Notes: a model not told the origin generated them from the sequence alone. Counted from the stretch's first letter, positions 37,625 through 46,571 are shown. The stretch: DNA of 64,000 nucleotides from Moraxella sp. ZY210820 (GCF_030674635.1 NZ_CP089978.1:310001-374000), one strand, 5' to 3'. Translations and numbers: made by a program.

Positions 37625-38131
37625 ATGACAGCCAACCGTATCCCGCTAAGTGTACGCATTAGCCAAGAAGATGCAGATTTTATTGCTCAATTACAGATTG
37701 ATGGTGCAAATACACCATCAGAAAAAATCCGTGAATTGTTAAAACAAGCACGGCTTGCCCATACACAAAGTAAGGCTTACGATGCTATTTTAACTAGTTG
37801 TGAGCAAATGTTGAATACCGCTCGCCATGAAATTTTACAGTCAGAAAAGGCTTTAGGAGTGCATTCACATATTGTGGCACGAATCTTTGATGTATTGCCT
37901 GATTTGATGGCAACGATGGCAGGCGATTATCCTAAAACGTGTGATAAAACGGCATTAGTCGATTTTGAAAAACAAGCTATGTGGCGGATTGTGCGTTTAA
38001 TGGATAGTATTTTACAACTTGCGATTACAGGTAAAGGTGCAGGTTATGATGATAAAGTATTAGGCGAGTTGGAAAATACTTTAAATCTAGCACAGTTGAT
38101 TTCTCAGAATAAAGCTGATGTTAAGCGTTGA
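37625..38131 (+). CDS. Ribbon-helix-helix-like protein, first gene of the PspA/flotillin operon
   Basis: 168 aa. The N-terminus RIPLSVRISQEDADFIAQLQIDGANTPSEKIRELLKQA (5-42) has the strand-helix-helix pattern of CopG/MetJ-type DNA-binding proteins (SVRI strand, then two helices with G-x-x-T/S-P-S). The remaining about 120 residues are predicted helical and may be a sensor or oligomerisation domain. Directly upstream lies a palindrome at the promoter, so autoregulation is likely. The next gene starts 14 bp before its stop, implying translational coupling. Confidence 0.65.
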   Translation: MTANRIPLSVRISQEDADFIAQLQIDGANTPSEKIRELLKQARLAHTQSKAYDAILTSCEQMLNTARHEILQSEKALGVHSHIVARIFDVLPDLMATMAGDYPKTCDKTALVDFEKQAMWRIVRLMDSILQLAITGKGAGYDDKVLGELENTLNLAQLISQNKADVKR

Positions 38132-38597
38132 AACTGTAGATTATGATACACATCGTATCATTATTTATCGTAATCAAAATGATGTTGCCATTCGTCAAGT
38201 GATTTTAGATTTAAAGGGTAATATCATTCAAGATGAAATCTCTGAATTTGATGAGCAGGGTCAATTAATTTGTGAGAATGTTTTTATCAATCATACCACT
38301 TTAATTGCTTATCGTGAATATTATGATGATGGGCATAATTATGGTTATCGTGATTATAAATGGCTTGATGGGCAATTTAAATTACTGTTGATGACACAAA
38401 ATGAATGGTTAATTAAACATCGTAAAGCTAAATGTACTTGGTATGATGGCGATGGTCAATTGGTTTATTATGATATTTTTGAATATGATGAACAAATTGG
38501 CGAAATGGTTTGGCAATTTTGTTATGATGAAAATCATAATATGATTGAACCACAATATTTAGAGCAATATAGCGATTATTATTTACAATTTGTTTAG
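38118..38597 (+). CDS. Hypothetical protein in the PspA/flotillin operon
   Basis: 159 aa, acidic, rich in Tyr, Asp and Gln. Not recognised. No membrane helix. Repeated short beta-like units with D-x-x-G turns (LDLKGNIIQDEI, FDEQGQLICENV, YYDDGHNYGYRDY, WYDGDGQLVYYDIFEYDEQ) suggest a beta-meander of the antitoxin/MORN-like or YD-like kind. It overlaps the RHH gene by 14 bp, and the PspA gene starts 15 bp after its stop, so it belongs to the operon. Confidence 0.65.
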   Translation: MLSVETVDYDTHRIIIYRNQNDVAIRQVILDLKGNIIQDEISEFDEQGQLICENVFINHTTLIAYREYYDDGHNYGYRDYKWLDGQFKLLLMTQNEWLIKHRKAKCTWYDGDGQLVYYDIFEYDEQIGEMVWQFCYDENHNMIEPQYLEQYSDYYLQFV

Positions 38598-38612
38598 CTT
38601 AAGGAGTACACA

Positions 38613-39281
38613 ATGAGCGAAACATTATCCCGCCGTGTGGGACGGCTTGTGAGTGGTGGTTTTCATGCTTTGATGGATAAAGCAGAAGATTTAGCCCCAA
38701 TGGTAGCATTTAATGAAAATGTGCGTGAGATTGAGCAGGCGATTGATGAAGTGCGTGCTGAATTAGGTAAAATTGTGGCTCAAAAGCACCTTGCAACTAA
38801 AAAATTAGCCGATGAAAATACACGTCATGAACAATTAAATGATAGCATTGTTACAGCGGTGAATCTCGGACGTGATGATTTGGCACAAGTGGGTATTGCA
38901 GAACAAATTGATATTGAAGCTCGTTTGCCTGTACTTGAAAATACCATTGCCGATTGTAGCGAACAGGAAAAAGAGTTAGAAGGTTTTATTGTGGCATTAC
39001 AAGCCAAACGCCGTGAGTTAATGACTGCGATTGAAAATTATCAAAAAACTGTAGCGATACAAAGTCAAGGGCAGGGCGTAAATACTGGCTCAAATTTGGA
39101 TAAAATTGCTCAAAAAGCAGAAAAAGCAACCAACGCTTTTGACCGTGTAATGAGCCGCCAAACAGGATTTAATCACAGTACCAATGCCAATAATAATGCA
39201 CAAAGCTTAAAAGAGTTAGAAGAGCTAAGTCGCAATAATCGCATTAGTGAGCGTTTGGCAAAATTAAAATCTGGGCAATAA
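38613..39281 (+). CDS. PspA/IM30 (ESCRT-III-like) family protein
   Basis: 222 aa and almost entirely helical, with long coiled-coil segments: ADENTRHEQLNDSIVTAVNLGRDDLAQVG and LPVLENTIADCSEQEKELEGFIVALQAKRREL. The N-terminus MSETLSRRVGRLVSGGFHALMDKAEDLAPMV is amphipathic, as expected for membrane binding. PspA/IM30 proteins coat and repair stressed inner membranes. The low-similarity subgroup is nearer to YjfJ than to classical PspA (222 aa). Its partners here are a flotillin and a YqiJ-like protein. A GGAG ribosome site precedes the ATG. Confidence 0.85.
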   Translation: MSETLSRRVGRLVSGGFHALMDKAEDLAPMVAFNENVREIEQAIDEVRAELGKIVAQKHLATKKLADENTRHEQLNDSIVTAVNLGRDDLAQVGIAEQIDIEARLPVLENTIADCSEQEKELEGFIVALQAKRRELMTAIENYQKTVAIQSQGQGVNTGSNLDKIAQKAEKATNAFDRVMSRQTGFNHSTNANNNAQSLKELEELSRNNRISERLAKLKSGQ

Positions 39282-39293
39282 TTGGAGTAGAAT

Positions 39294-40034
39294 ATGATGA
39301 AAACCAAAATTTTAACCATACTATTAAGTGCAATGGCATTAACCGCTTGTGGTGATAGCGATACAGCGAACAAAACGCAAGCAACATCAGCAACGCAAAC
39401 GACAAATTCAGCGGAAACGTCATCAGCATTGACATCATCGCAAACACCATTAGCGACAACTGCGAGTACATCATCAGCGACATTATCAACTAGTCATGTT
39501 GGGCAAGTTGATGTATCAAAATTAAGTCCTGAAAAGGTAGAAATGCTAGAAAAAAGTAAAAAGATTGGTGATATTGTTGCATTACAACAGGCTTATTTGC
39601 GTGCTAATTCATATCAAAATGGTATGGATAAAGCAATGCAATGGCAACAACGTTTGATTTCTGCTAAAAGTGATGCAGAAATTCGTGCAGTATTTAATGA
39701 GCAAATGGCATTGATGGATAATCTCTTGCGTGAAGTGAATAATGTCAAACTTTATACGCCAGAAGTACAGTCTATTGCTGATAAGATGAAACGTGGTATA
39801 GAACAAACCAAAAGTGCATATCAGCAAATGAGTAAACTCAATTTAATGGATCCAACCTTAGGTGGTCAAGCACAACCGTTGATGGAGCAAGTGACTCAAG
39901 GTGGCGGTTTAATCTTTGCAGCTCATGATGATTTGATTAAATTGGTACAATCGCTTGGTTTTGCGACCAATGATGAAGCAATGACTTATTATCAACACGC
40001 TAAACAGCAATTTAATCAAATTACATCAAAATAA
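39294..40034 (+). CDS. Lipoprotein in the PspA/flotillin operon
   Basis: 246 aa. Lipoprotein signal peptide with lipobox LTAC (C19). A Ser/Thr/Ala-rich linker of about 50 residues (20-70) follows, then a helical domain (75-246: SPEKVEMLEKSKKIGDIVALQQAYLRANSYQNGMDKAMQWQQRL...). The family is not recognised. Asp at +2 is not clearly present after C19 (CGDSD), so the sorting signal is uncertain. 12 bp after the PspA gene and 22 bp before the YqiJ-like gene. Confidence 0.75.
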   Translation: MMKTKILTILLSAMALTACGDSDTANKTQATSATQTTNSAETSSALTSSQTPLATTASTSSATLSTSHVGQVDVSKLSPEKVEMLEKSKKIGDIVALQQAYLRANSYQNGMDKAMQWQQRLISAKSDAEIRAVFNEQMALMDNLLREVNNVKLYTPEVQSIADKMKRGIEQTKSAYQQMSKLNLMDPTLGGQAQPLMEQVTQGGGLIFAAHDDLIKLVQSLGFATNDEAMTYYQHAKQQFNQITSK

Positions 40035-40056
40035 CATATTTGATTGAGATAAAGTC

Positions 40057-40713
40057 ATGTTTGAACTAATAACTGCGACACAAACTGCACCATTTGGTAT
40101 TGCATTGGCATTGATGTTATTACTTTTTATTGTAGAAGTGGTGGCGTTGATGATGGGTGGTGTTAATGATTGGGTCGATGGATTATTACCAAATGAATTA
40201 CACGCACATACTGAAATTGGCGTAGATGGTGCGGATACAGGTGTATTGATTCGTTTTTTAAGTTGGCTCTATGTGGGTAAAATTCCATTATTGATGTTAA
40301 TGGTTATCTTTTTAGCAGTTTTTGGGCTGACTGGCTTTATCATACAGGCTATGCTACATAACGTTGTTGGGTTTTATGCACCAAGTTTGCTTGCGGTTGT
40401 GGTGGTATGGTTGCTTTCGTTGCCGATTGTTAGAATATGTGCTAAAGGGGTTTATCTCATTTTACCCAAAGATGAAACGACCGCCATTCATCAAAATGAA
40501 TTGATTGGACGTGTGGGTGTAGTGGTCATTGGTAAAGCAACTCAAGAAACTCCTGCTCAAATCAAAGTGAAAGATACGCACGGTCAAACGCATTATGTGA
40601 TGGCGTATGCTGATGATGAAGATTTGATACAAGGAGAAACGGTATTATTAATTGCCCAAAAAGAAATGTATTTTGTAGCGATTAAAAATGTAAATCAAGT
40701 TTTGGTGGATTGA
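40057..40713 (+). CDS. YqiJ-like membrane protein with OB-fold
   Basis: 218 aa. Membrane helices at about 10-33 and two more around 84-108 and 117-137, then a C-terminal beta-rich domain (about 150-215: NELIGRVGVVVIGKATQETPAQIKVKDTHGQTHYVMAYADDEDLIQGETVLLIAQKEMYFVA) with the NfeD/OB-fold pattern GRVGVVV...G-x-A...V...D-x-x-G. YqiJ (DUF1449) and flotillin YqiK form a pair in E. coli, and here the flotillin is three genes on. It likely cooperates in membrane microdomains. Confidence 0.8.
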   Translation: MFELITATQTAPFGIALALMLLLFIVEVVALMMGGVNDWVDGLLPNELHAHTEIGVDGADTGVLIRFLSWLYVGKIPLLMLMVIFLAVFGLTGFIIQAMLHNVVGFYAPSLLAVVVVWLLSLPIVRICAKGVYLILPKDETTAIHQNELIGRVGVVVIGKATQETPAQIKVKDTHGQTHYVMAYADDEDLIQGETVLLIAQKEMYFVAIKNVNQVLVD

Positions 40714-40717
40714 AAAT

Positions 40718-40969
40718 ATGGTCAGTATGGCAAGAAAAACGCTTGATGAAATCAGAAATACATCTATGAATTATGATGAGCTAAATTACCTAAAATCTAT
40801 GCCTGATGATAAGATTGATTATAGTGATATACCAGTATTAAATGATGAACAAATTGCTGGATTAAAGTCATATAAAATTCATCAGAATTCAATGATAGAA
40901 ATAGTAATGAAATTGCCAAAATCCGCTTGTTTTGATGACGTAGATGCAGTGAGCTTACAAAGACAGTAG
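40718..40969 (+). CDS. Small hypothetical protein inserted between yqiJ-like and flotillin genes
   Basis: 83 aa. The first half, ARKTLDEIRNTSMNYDELNYLKSMPDDKIDYSDIPVLNDEQI, resembles the linker/N-terminal part of BrnA- or CopG-type antitoxins (D-x-SDIP-x-L-x-DEQ). The last 30 residues lose this likeness. No toxin gene is adjacent. It may be a decayed antitoxin or an orphan gene. It is 4 bp after the YqiJ-like gene, so it would be translated within the operon. Confidence in function is low. Confidence 0.45.
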   Translation: MVSMARKTLDEIRNTSMNYDELNYLKSMPDDKIDYSDIPVLNDEQIAGLKSYKIHQNSMIEIVMKLPKSACFDDVDAVSLQRQ

Positions 40970-41005
40970 CGTGATGAATGGGATAGAAATTGCGGAGATT
41001 AAATA

Positions 41006-41731
41006 TTGATTTTAGAAACAAATAAACCAATTTGGCACATAAGAGTTGTGGCAGCTATAATTTTTATTCTATTGATTAGTAATTTTTCAAATATTGCTAT
41101 ATGCTTAACTGTTTTATTTATATTTATTTTTTCTTGCTTGATTGAGAAAATTAGTGGAAAAAATAATTATTATGCTTATGCTACAAAAAATACTGGATTA
41201 GAGTTGTTTTTTGTATTTTTTTTGTTATTAATTTTGACAATATTTTTCAAAACATTGAGTGGATTTATATTGATTTTATCCCTCTTGTTTTGTCTTTCTG
41301 TGCTAGTAATACAAGATAGTTTATCCTGCTTTATTGATGGTTTTTTGGATAAAGTTATGAATAATAATTTTTATGATAAAGAATTTAGTGGAGCAGTAAG
41401 ATTTATACCACTAAGCATATCTTTTATGCTATTTTGCGTATCTTTTGAGTGGCAAACCCTCAGGTTTATTGAGAACAGTAGTTGGAACTCAATAAGTTGG
41501 AAAGAATTATTGATGCTGTTAACAAAATTTTCTAATTACAATGATAAATTTGCTTTTGATTCGGGAATTACTCTTTTTGTAACTGCTACCAAAGATGTTT
41601 CTTTCAGGTTGCTTTTAGAACAATTTGACGCTATCAACAGCATTAAAAAATCGCTACAAATAGCTTGGTGGTTCTCTTTTATATTGGGTTTGATATATCC
41701 CATCATTTACTCTAAAATCTTTAAAGCATAA
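41006..41731 (+). CDS. Hypothetical membrane protein inserted before the flotillin gene
   Basis: 241 aa from a TTG start at 41006 supported by GGAG at 40994-40997. Not recognised. Six or so hydrophobic segments: VVAAIIFILLISNF, IAICLTVLFIFIFSCLI, LELFFVFFLLLILTIFF, GFILILSLLFCLSVLVI, FIPLSISFMLFCVSF and a C-terminal helix WWFSFILGLIYPIIYS. The base composition is visibly more AT-rich, with Phe/Ile/Leu/Asn bias, than the flotillin gene that follows 9 bp later. Together with the 83-aa gene it separates the usual yqiJ-yqiK pair. Confidence 0.6.
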   Translation: MILETNKPIWHIRVVAAIIFILLISNFSNIAICLTVLFIFIFSCLIEKISGKNNYYAYATKNTGLELFFVFFLLLILTIFFKTLSGFILILSLLFCLSVLVIQDSLSCFIDGFLDKVMNNNFYDKEFSGAVRFIPLSISFMLFCVSFEWQTLRFIENSSWNSISWKELLMLLTKFSNYNDKFAFDSGITLFVTATKDVSFRLLLEQFDAINSIKKSLQIAWWFSFILGLIYPIIYSKIFKA

Positions 41732-41740
41732 GGAGCTTCT

Positions 41741-43492
41741 ATGAACCTATTTTCCATTTTAACCATTGCGATTATTATTCTAATCGCACTCTTTGTATTA
41801 GGCTTGATTTTAACTCGCCTATATCGCCGTGCCAGTAAAGAAGTTTCTTTTGTGCGGACGGGTTTTGGCGGTGAAAAAGTCATTGTGAACGGTGGTGCGA
41901 TTGTCCTGCCTGTGCTTCATGAAGTGATTCCTGTCAATATGAATACTCTTCGCCTTGAAGTACGCCGTGCCAGTGAACAAGCCTTAATTACCAAAGACCG
42001 TATGCGTGTTGATGTTACAGCTGAATTTTATGTGCGTGTAAAACCATCGGCAGAAAGTATTGCTACCGCTGCACAAACATTGGGTATGAAAACCATGTCG
42101 CCTCAAGACTTAAAAGACTTGGTGGAAGGTAAATTTGTGGATAGTTTACGTGCAGTTGCGGCTGAAATGGCAATGGAAGAACTTCACGAAAAACGTGTGG
42201 ATTTTGTGCAAAAAGTACAACAAGTGGTATCAGAAGATTTATTTAAAAATGGTTTGGAATTAGAAACTGTGTCATTGACAGGTTTAGATCAAACAGGTTT
42301 TGAATATTTCAATCCACAAAATGCGTTTGATGCGGAGGGTTTAACTCGTTTAACTGAAACCATTGAAATTCGCCGTAAAAAGCGTAATGATATTGAACAA
42401 GATACTGATTTGGCAATTAAAACCAAAAATTTAGAAGCTGAGCGTACTCGCTTACAAATTTTGCGTGAAGAAGAATATGCAAAATTAGAGCAAGAACGTG
42501 AAATCGAAATTCGTAAAGCAGAACAAGAACGAGAAATTGCCGTTCGCCGTGCTGAGCAAGCTGCCGAAATTGCAGGACAAGAAGCTAATAAAAAGCGTGA
42601 AGCTGAAGAAGCTCAAATTGCTGCTAAACGTGAAGTGGATTTAAAACGCATTTTGGCAGAGCGTGATATTGAAAATGAAAAAATCCAAAAAGAACAGCAG
42701 ATTGAACGTGCAGAAGTTGAGCGGAAAAAAGCCATTGAATTGGCGGAGCAAGACCGTGCCATTGCGGTAGCGGAAAAATCTCGTGCAGAATCTGAAGCCA
42801 AAGCCGAAGCGGATAAAGCACGTGCTAATGCGGTGCGTGAAGAAGAAAGCGTTATTACCGTGCGTGAGACTGAGCGTGCAGAGCGTGCAAAAACTATTGA
42901 GTTAATTTCTGCTCAAGAGACGGCTCAAAAAGAAGCAATTGCTATTACGGTTGCAGCTGATGCAGAAAAACAAGCAGCGATTGACCAAGCGGAAGCGGTG
43001 CGTATTACTGCAACTGCAGAAGCGGAGAAATTACGCTTACAGGCAAAAGGTGAAGCCGATGCTAAAATCTTACTCGCTGAAGCACAAGAAAAACAATATC
43101 GTGTTGATGCAGAAGGTGCGAAAGCAGTTAATGAAGCTGCAAATGTACTTTCAACTGAACAAATTGAAATGCAAATCCGTTTGGCATTACTCAAGCATTT
43201 ACCTGAAATTATTCGTGAAAGTGTACGTCCAATGGAAAACATCGATGACATTAAGATTTTACAAGTTAATGGCTTAGGTGGTTTTGGCGGTAATGGTGCA
43301 AATGTAGAAACTAGCGAAAACAATAATGCTAACCTTGCTGACCAAATGGTCAATTCGGCTTTACGCTATCGTTCACAAGCTCCATTGGTGGATAGTTTGT
43401 TGAAAGAAATTGGCTTAAATGGTGGAGATATTAATGGTTTAACCAATGGTTTAAATCAAAATATTAGCCAAAGCACAAACAAAGTAGATTAG
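41741..43492 (+). CDS. yqiK: Flotillin family protein (YqiK-like)
   Basis: 583 aa. N-terminal membrane helix (about 5-27), an SPFH/PHB domain (about 30-210: TGFGGEKVIVNGGAIVLPVLHEVIPV, MRVDVTAEFYVRV), then a long Glu/Ala/Lys-rich coiled coil (215-460) with many repeated E-x-x-R-A-E-Q units, a flotillin C-terminal domain (LSTEQIEMQIRLALLKHLPEIIRESVRPMENIDDIKILQVNG) and an Asn/Gly-rich tail. Flotillins scaffold functional membrane microdomains. It closes the operon with PspA- and YqiJ-like partners, and a terminator follows. Confidence 0.93.
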   Translation: MNLFSILTIAIIILIALFVLGLILTRLYRRASKEVSFVRTGFGGEKVIVNGGAIVLPVLHEVIPVNMNTLRLEVRRASEQALITKDRMRVDVTAEFYVRVKPSAESIATAAQTLGMKTMSPQDLKDLVEGKFVDSLRAVAAEMAMEELHEKRVDFVQKVQQVVSEDLFKNGLELETVSLTGLDQTGFEYFNPQNAFDAEGLTRLTETIEIRRKKRNDIEQDTDLAIKTKNLEAERTRLQILREEEYAKLEQEREIEIRKAEQEREIAVRRAEQAAEIAGQEANKKREAEEAQIAAKREVDLKRILAERDIENEKIQKEQQIERAEVERKKAIELAEQDRAIAVAEKSRAESEAKAEADKARANAVREEESVITVRETERAERAKTIELISAQETAQKEAIAITVAADAEKQAAIDQAEAVRITATAEAEKLRLQAKGEADAKILLAEAQEKQYRVDAEGAKAVNEAANVLSTEQIEMQIRLALLKHLPEIIRESVRPMENIDDIKILQVNGLGGFGGNGANVETSENNNANLADQMVNSALRYRSQAPLVDSLLKEIGLNGGDINGLTNGLNQNISQSTNKVD

Positions 43493-43503
43493 ATTCCGCT
43501 TTT

Positions 43504-43540
43504 AAAAATCAGTCTAATGTTGAGTTAGGCTGATTTTTTA
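43504..43540 (+). terminator. Terminator after the flotillin gene
   Basis: A 14-bp stem AAAAATCAGTCTAA / TTAGGCTGATTTTT (one G-T pair) with a 7-nt loop. Confidence 0.85.
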
Positions 43541-43626
43541 TTCACAACTAAATTTAATATGCGATAGGAACATATTATGATAATATTGTCTGAACTAAAC
43601 GATGTTTTATTTAAAAGGAAATACCC

Positions 43627-44724
43627 TTGACTGCTAGTATCCAACGTCATTTAAAATTTAATGATATTCACTTAGAGCATTTGAAACGCTTAACAGGAAT
43701 TTATCAATCACACTTAAAACAAATCGAGCAACGTTTGCATGTTACGATTGCTCAACGTGGCGAACATTTTGCCATTCAAGGCGAATTAGCTCAGGTTGAA
43801 CAAGCTGAACAAGTATTGCAACGTTTATATGAAGAAAGCGAAAATCAAACGATTACGGCTGACCAATTGCATTTAATTATTCAAGCCAGCCAAAATCAGC
43901 ATGATATGCAACAGCTTGTTAATGTTGATGAAAATGATGATAGCGATGCACCAATGGACGTGTATTTGCAAACTCGTAAAGGGCGAATCAATCCACGTGG
44001 GGCAAATCAACGCCGTTATGTGCAACGTATTTTACAAAGTGATATTTCATTTGGTATTGGACCTGCGGGAACGGGGAAAACCTATTTGGCTGTGGCGGCT
44101 GCAGTGGATATGTTAGAACGTAATGAAATTCAACGGATTTTATTGGTACGTCCTGCGGTCGAAGCTGGAGAAAAATTAGGCTTTTTGCCGGGGGATTTAA
44201 CGCAAAAAATCGACCCTTATTTACGTCCTTTATACGATGCCTTATATGAAATGTTGGGTTTTGAAAAAGTGGCAAAATTAATCGAACGTCAAGTGATTGA
44301 AGTTGCACCGCTTGCCTATATGCGTGGGCGAACGCTCAACCATTCTTTTGTGATTTTAGACGAAGCACAAAATACCACACCTGAACAGATGAAAATGTTT
44401 TTAACTCGACTTGGTTTTGGTTCTCGTGCAGTGATTACAGGTGATATTACTCAGGTCGATTTACCTCGTGGACAACAATCTGGGTTAGCACAAGCACTAA
44501 AGGTTCTTGAAAATATTAAAGAAATTCATATTACACGTTTTCATTCTCGAGATGTTGTTCGTCATCAATTAGTACAAAAAATCGTGGAAGCCTACGATCA
44601 ATTTGATGATGAACAACAACGCATTTCAGCAGAAAAACGAGCTGAAAAGAAAGCCTTACAACAAGCATTGATAACTGAACATGATGCTAAGGCTGATGAA
44701 CAGCATCAAAATACTTCAGGATAA
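43627..44724 (+). CDS. ybeZ: PhoH-like ATPase (YbeZ)
   Basis: 365 aa from a TTG start at 43627 supported by AAAGGAA 6-7 bp upstream. N-terminal KH-like region (about 10-70), then a RecA-like ATPase: Walker A GIGPAGTGKT (143-152), KLGFLPGDLTQKIDPYLRPLYD, Walker B FVILDEAQN, and GDITQVDLPRG. YbeZ works with the endonuclease YbeY in rRNA maturation and ribosome quality control. ybeY is normally next door, but here it lies 6 kb downstream at 50740. The C-terminus is Lys/Glu/Gln-rich. Confidence 0.93.
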   Translation: MTASIQRHLKFNDIHLEHLKRLTGIYQSHLKQIEQRLHVTIAQRGEHFAIQGELAQVEQAEQVLQRLYEESENQTITADQLHLIIQASQNQHDMQQLVNVDENDDSDAPMDVYLQTRKGRINPRGANQRRYVQRILQSDISFGIGPAGTGKTYLAVAAAVDMLERNEIQRILLVRPAVEAGEKLGFLPGDLTQKIDPYLRPLYDALYEMLGFEKVAKLIERQVIEVAPLAYMRGRTLNHSFVILDEAQNTTPEQMKMFLTRLGFGSRAVITGDITQVDLPRGQQSGLAQALKVLENIKEIHITRFHSRDVVRHQLVQKIVEAYDQFDDEQQRISAEKRAEKKALQQALITEHDAKADEQHQNTSG

Positions 44725-44885
44725 TAAATATGCACACGGTAATTTTAAATCAGCATAATATGTAATCAACTGGTAATCCAGCTTGATGTGAATTCAATTA
44801 CCGTTGCTGAATTGATTGGGTGATTTACATTAATCAAATACAGTTAAACTGTAAATATCATCATGCTTAATATCGGAGTAACGAC

Positions 44886-45692
44886 ATGAGTTATATTCCT
44901 CCAAAAATTTGGGATTATGAACAGGTTAAAAACCAAAATGGCGGTAAATTTGGCGGTACTAATCGCCCAACTGCTGGTGCAACGCATACACAAACTTTAC
45001 CTAAAGGTGAATTTGATTATCAACTTTATAGTTTAAATACACCAAATGGAATCAAAGTCAATATTATTTTAGAAGAGCTAAAAGCCTTAAATAAAATCAA
45101 AGGCTACGATGCTTTTAAAATTGATATTATGGCAGGCGACCAATTTGGTTCAGATTTTGTTGCTATCAATCCAAATTCTAAAATTCCTGCTTTAGTAGAT
45201 TATAGCCAAGATACGCCGATTTCAATTTTTGAAAGTGGTGCGATTTTATTGTATTTAGCCCAAAAATATCAGCAGTTTTTACCAAGTGACATTCACAAAA
45301 ATGCCCAAACATTATCATGGCTCATGTGGCAAATGGGGTCTGCACCATTTTTAGGTGGTGGTTTTGGACATTTTTATGCCTATGCACCACAGCCGATTGA
45401 ATATGCGATTAACCGTTATGCGATGGAAACTAAACGTCAGCTTGATGTATTAAATCAACATTTGGCAACTCATCAATTTATGGTGGGCGATGATTATACA
45501 GTGGCAGATATGGCAATATTCCCTTGGTACGGGCGTTTATGTTTAGGTGAATTATATGTCAGCGAGCATTATAATGCCTTTGAGTTTTTATCGGCTCATG
45601 AATATACGCATATTATTCGTTGGGCAAATCAATTAAAACAACGTCCTGCAGTACAACAGGCGTTGCAATTAGAATTAAAGTCGATTAAATAA
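44886..45692 (+). CDS. yghU: Glutathione S-transferase-like disulfide reductase (YghU)
   Basis: 268 aa, matching E. coli YghU through most of its length: PPKIWDYEQ...GGKFGGTNRPTAGATH, LYSLNTPNGIKVNIILEEL (thioredoxin-like N-domain with TPNG at the active site), FVAINPNSKIPAL, SIFESGAILLYLA, and APFLGGGFGHFYAYAPQPIEYAINRY. YghU (Nu-class GST) reduces disulfides with two glutathiones. The long C-terminal tail of YghU is missing. First of the genes between ybeZ and ybeY. The GGAG ribosome site is close to the ATG at 44886. Confidence 0.93.
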   Translation: MSYIPPKIWDYEQVKNQNGGKFGGTNRPTAGATHTQTLPKGEFDYQLYSLNTPNGIKVNIILEELKALNKIKGYDAFKIDIMAGDQFGSDFVAINPNSKIPALVDYSQDTPISIFESGAILLYLAQKYQQFLPSDIHKNAQTLSWLMWQMGSAPFLGGGFGHFYAYAPQPIEYAINRYAMETKRQLDVLNQHLATHQFMVGDDYTVADMAIFPWYGRLCLGELYVSEHYNAFEFLSAHEYTHIIRWANQLKQRPAVQQALQLELKSIK

Positions 45693-45712
45693 ATATAAGA
45701 TGATTTAAATAT

Positions 45713-45740
45713 GTAAGGGCGAAAAATATTTCGCCCCTAC
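45713..45740. repeat. 28-bp palindromic repeat between convergent genes
   Basis: GTAAGGGCGAAA-AATA-TTTCGCCCCTAC, 12-bp arms with one mismatch. It resembles the widespread intergenic 'GGGGCGAA...TTCGCCCC' palindromes and, more loosely, the palindrome at 16149-16176. It may act as a bidirectional terminator for yghU and the lipoprotein gene, though no T-run follows. A second long imperfect inverted repeat, ATCATGATTTAATA / TATTAAATCGTATGAT, lies at 45745-45784. Confidence 0.7.
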
Positions 45741-45783
45741 ACCATCATGATTTAATACTTTAAAATCATATTAAATCGTATGA

Positions 45784-46377
45784 TTATTTAGAAATTTTGC
45801 AACGCTCCATTTCTTTTTTCATCATCGTCATCACAAAATCAATCGCTTCTTGTTCACTCATTGCATCTTGTTTTGCTTTCATTTTCACAAAAAATGCTTT
45901 GAGAAAGGCTTTGGCGATTTCCGCTTTTTCTTCTGCAGTTGGTTCAACAAATGGCGGTAGATTTTCTGCGCCCATTTGTTTTAACATCATTTCAGAGAAT
46001 TTACGCCCTGCATCAGTTGCAAAAAACGCATCAGCTTCCTTAATTTCCGCATCATTTAAAATCCCTTTAACATAAGGTTCAAGCGTTGCTAAATAATTTG
46101 GATTACCTTCTAAACTGTGCAAACACGCATTTTGTTCTGGCGTAACTTGAAATTCAGATTTAATATCTTTGATAATCACCGCACGATTACTATTGACCAC
46201 AAAATCCATATAAGGGCTTTTGATGATTAATTTGTCAATTTCGGCTGAACTTGTACTAGTAGCAGTTTGCTCCGCCTTTGGTTCGGTTTTTGGTGCTTCC
46301 GCAGGTTTATCATTGCCACAAGCGGTTAAGGTGAAAACAACTGCAAGTGATACAGCAGTTAAGTTTAGTAGTTTCAT
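45784..46377 (-). CDS. Lipoprotein with a DUF2059-like helical domain
   Basis: 197 aa from the ATG at 46377; an ATG four codons earlier is rejected because the GGGGA ribosome site sits inside it. Lipobox LTAC with C20 (NLTAVSLAVVFTLTAC). A Pro/Glu/Ala/Thr-rich linker follows, then a helical domain (about 45-197) with AEIKEADAFFATDAGRKFSEMMLKQM, reminiscent of DUF2059 (the segment 'L...E...I..FY.T..GRK.......M'). Function unknown. Convergent with yghU. Confidence 0.7.
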   Translation of the reverse strand: MKLLNLTAVSLAVVFTLTACGNDKPAEAPKTEPKAEQTATSTSSAEIDKLIIKSPYMDFVVNSNRAVIIKDIKSEFQVTPEQNACLHSLEGNPNYLATLEPYVKGILNDAEIKEADAFFATDAGRKFSEMMLKQMGAENLPPFVEPTAEEKAEIAKAFLKAFFVKMKAKQDAMSEQEAIDFVMTMMKKEMERCKISK

Positions 46378-46571
46378 TTGAATCCCCATCTACATTTACA
46401 AAATCATCATATTGATAATGTTAATAAAATTAATATATTATATAGTTACAAAAATAACATCATCGTATTATAACAACAAAAAATAAATTTTATGGACTAT
46501 TTACTTTATATTTGTTAGACTAAAACCAATGCAAAAATCAACCATTTATCTAAAATGTGGAGAACATCTCA

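Noticed and set aside
44734..44769. Short frame after ybeZ as a remnant of ybeY
   Set aside because: It encodes about 11 residues with no likeness to YbeY, and an intact ybeY exists at 50740.
45745..45784. Inverted repeat before the DUF2059-like gene stop as a terminator
   Set aside because: The stem has a bulge, is AT-only and lacks a T-run. Kept only as a note.
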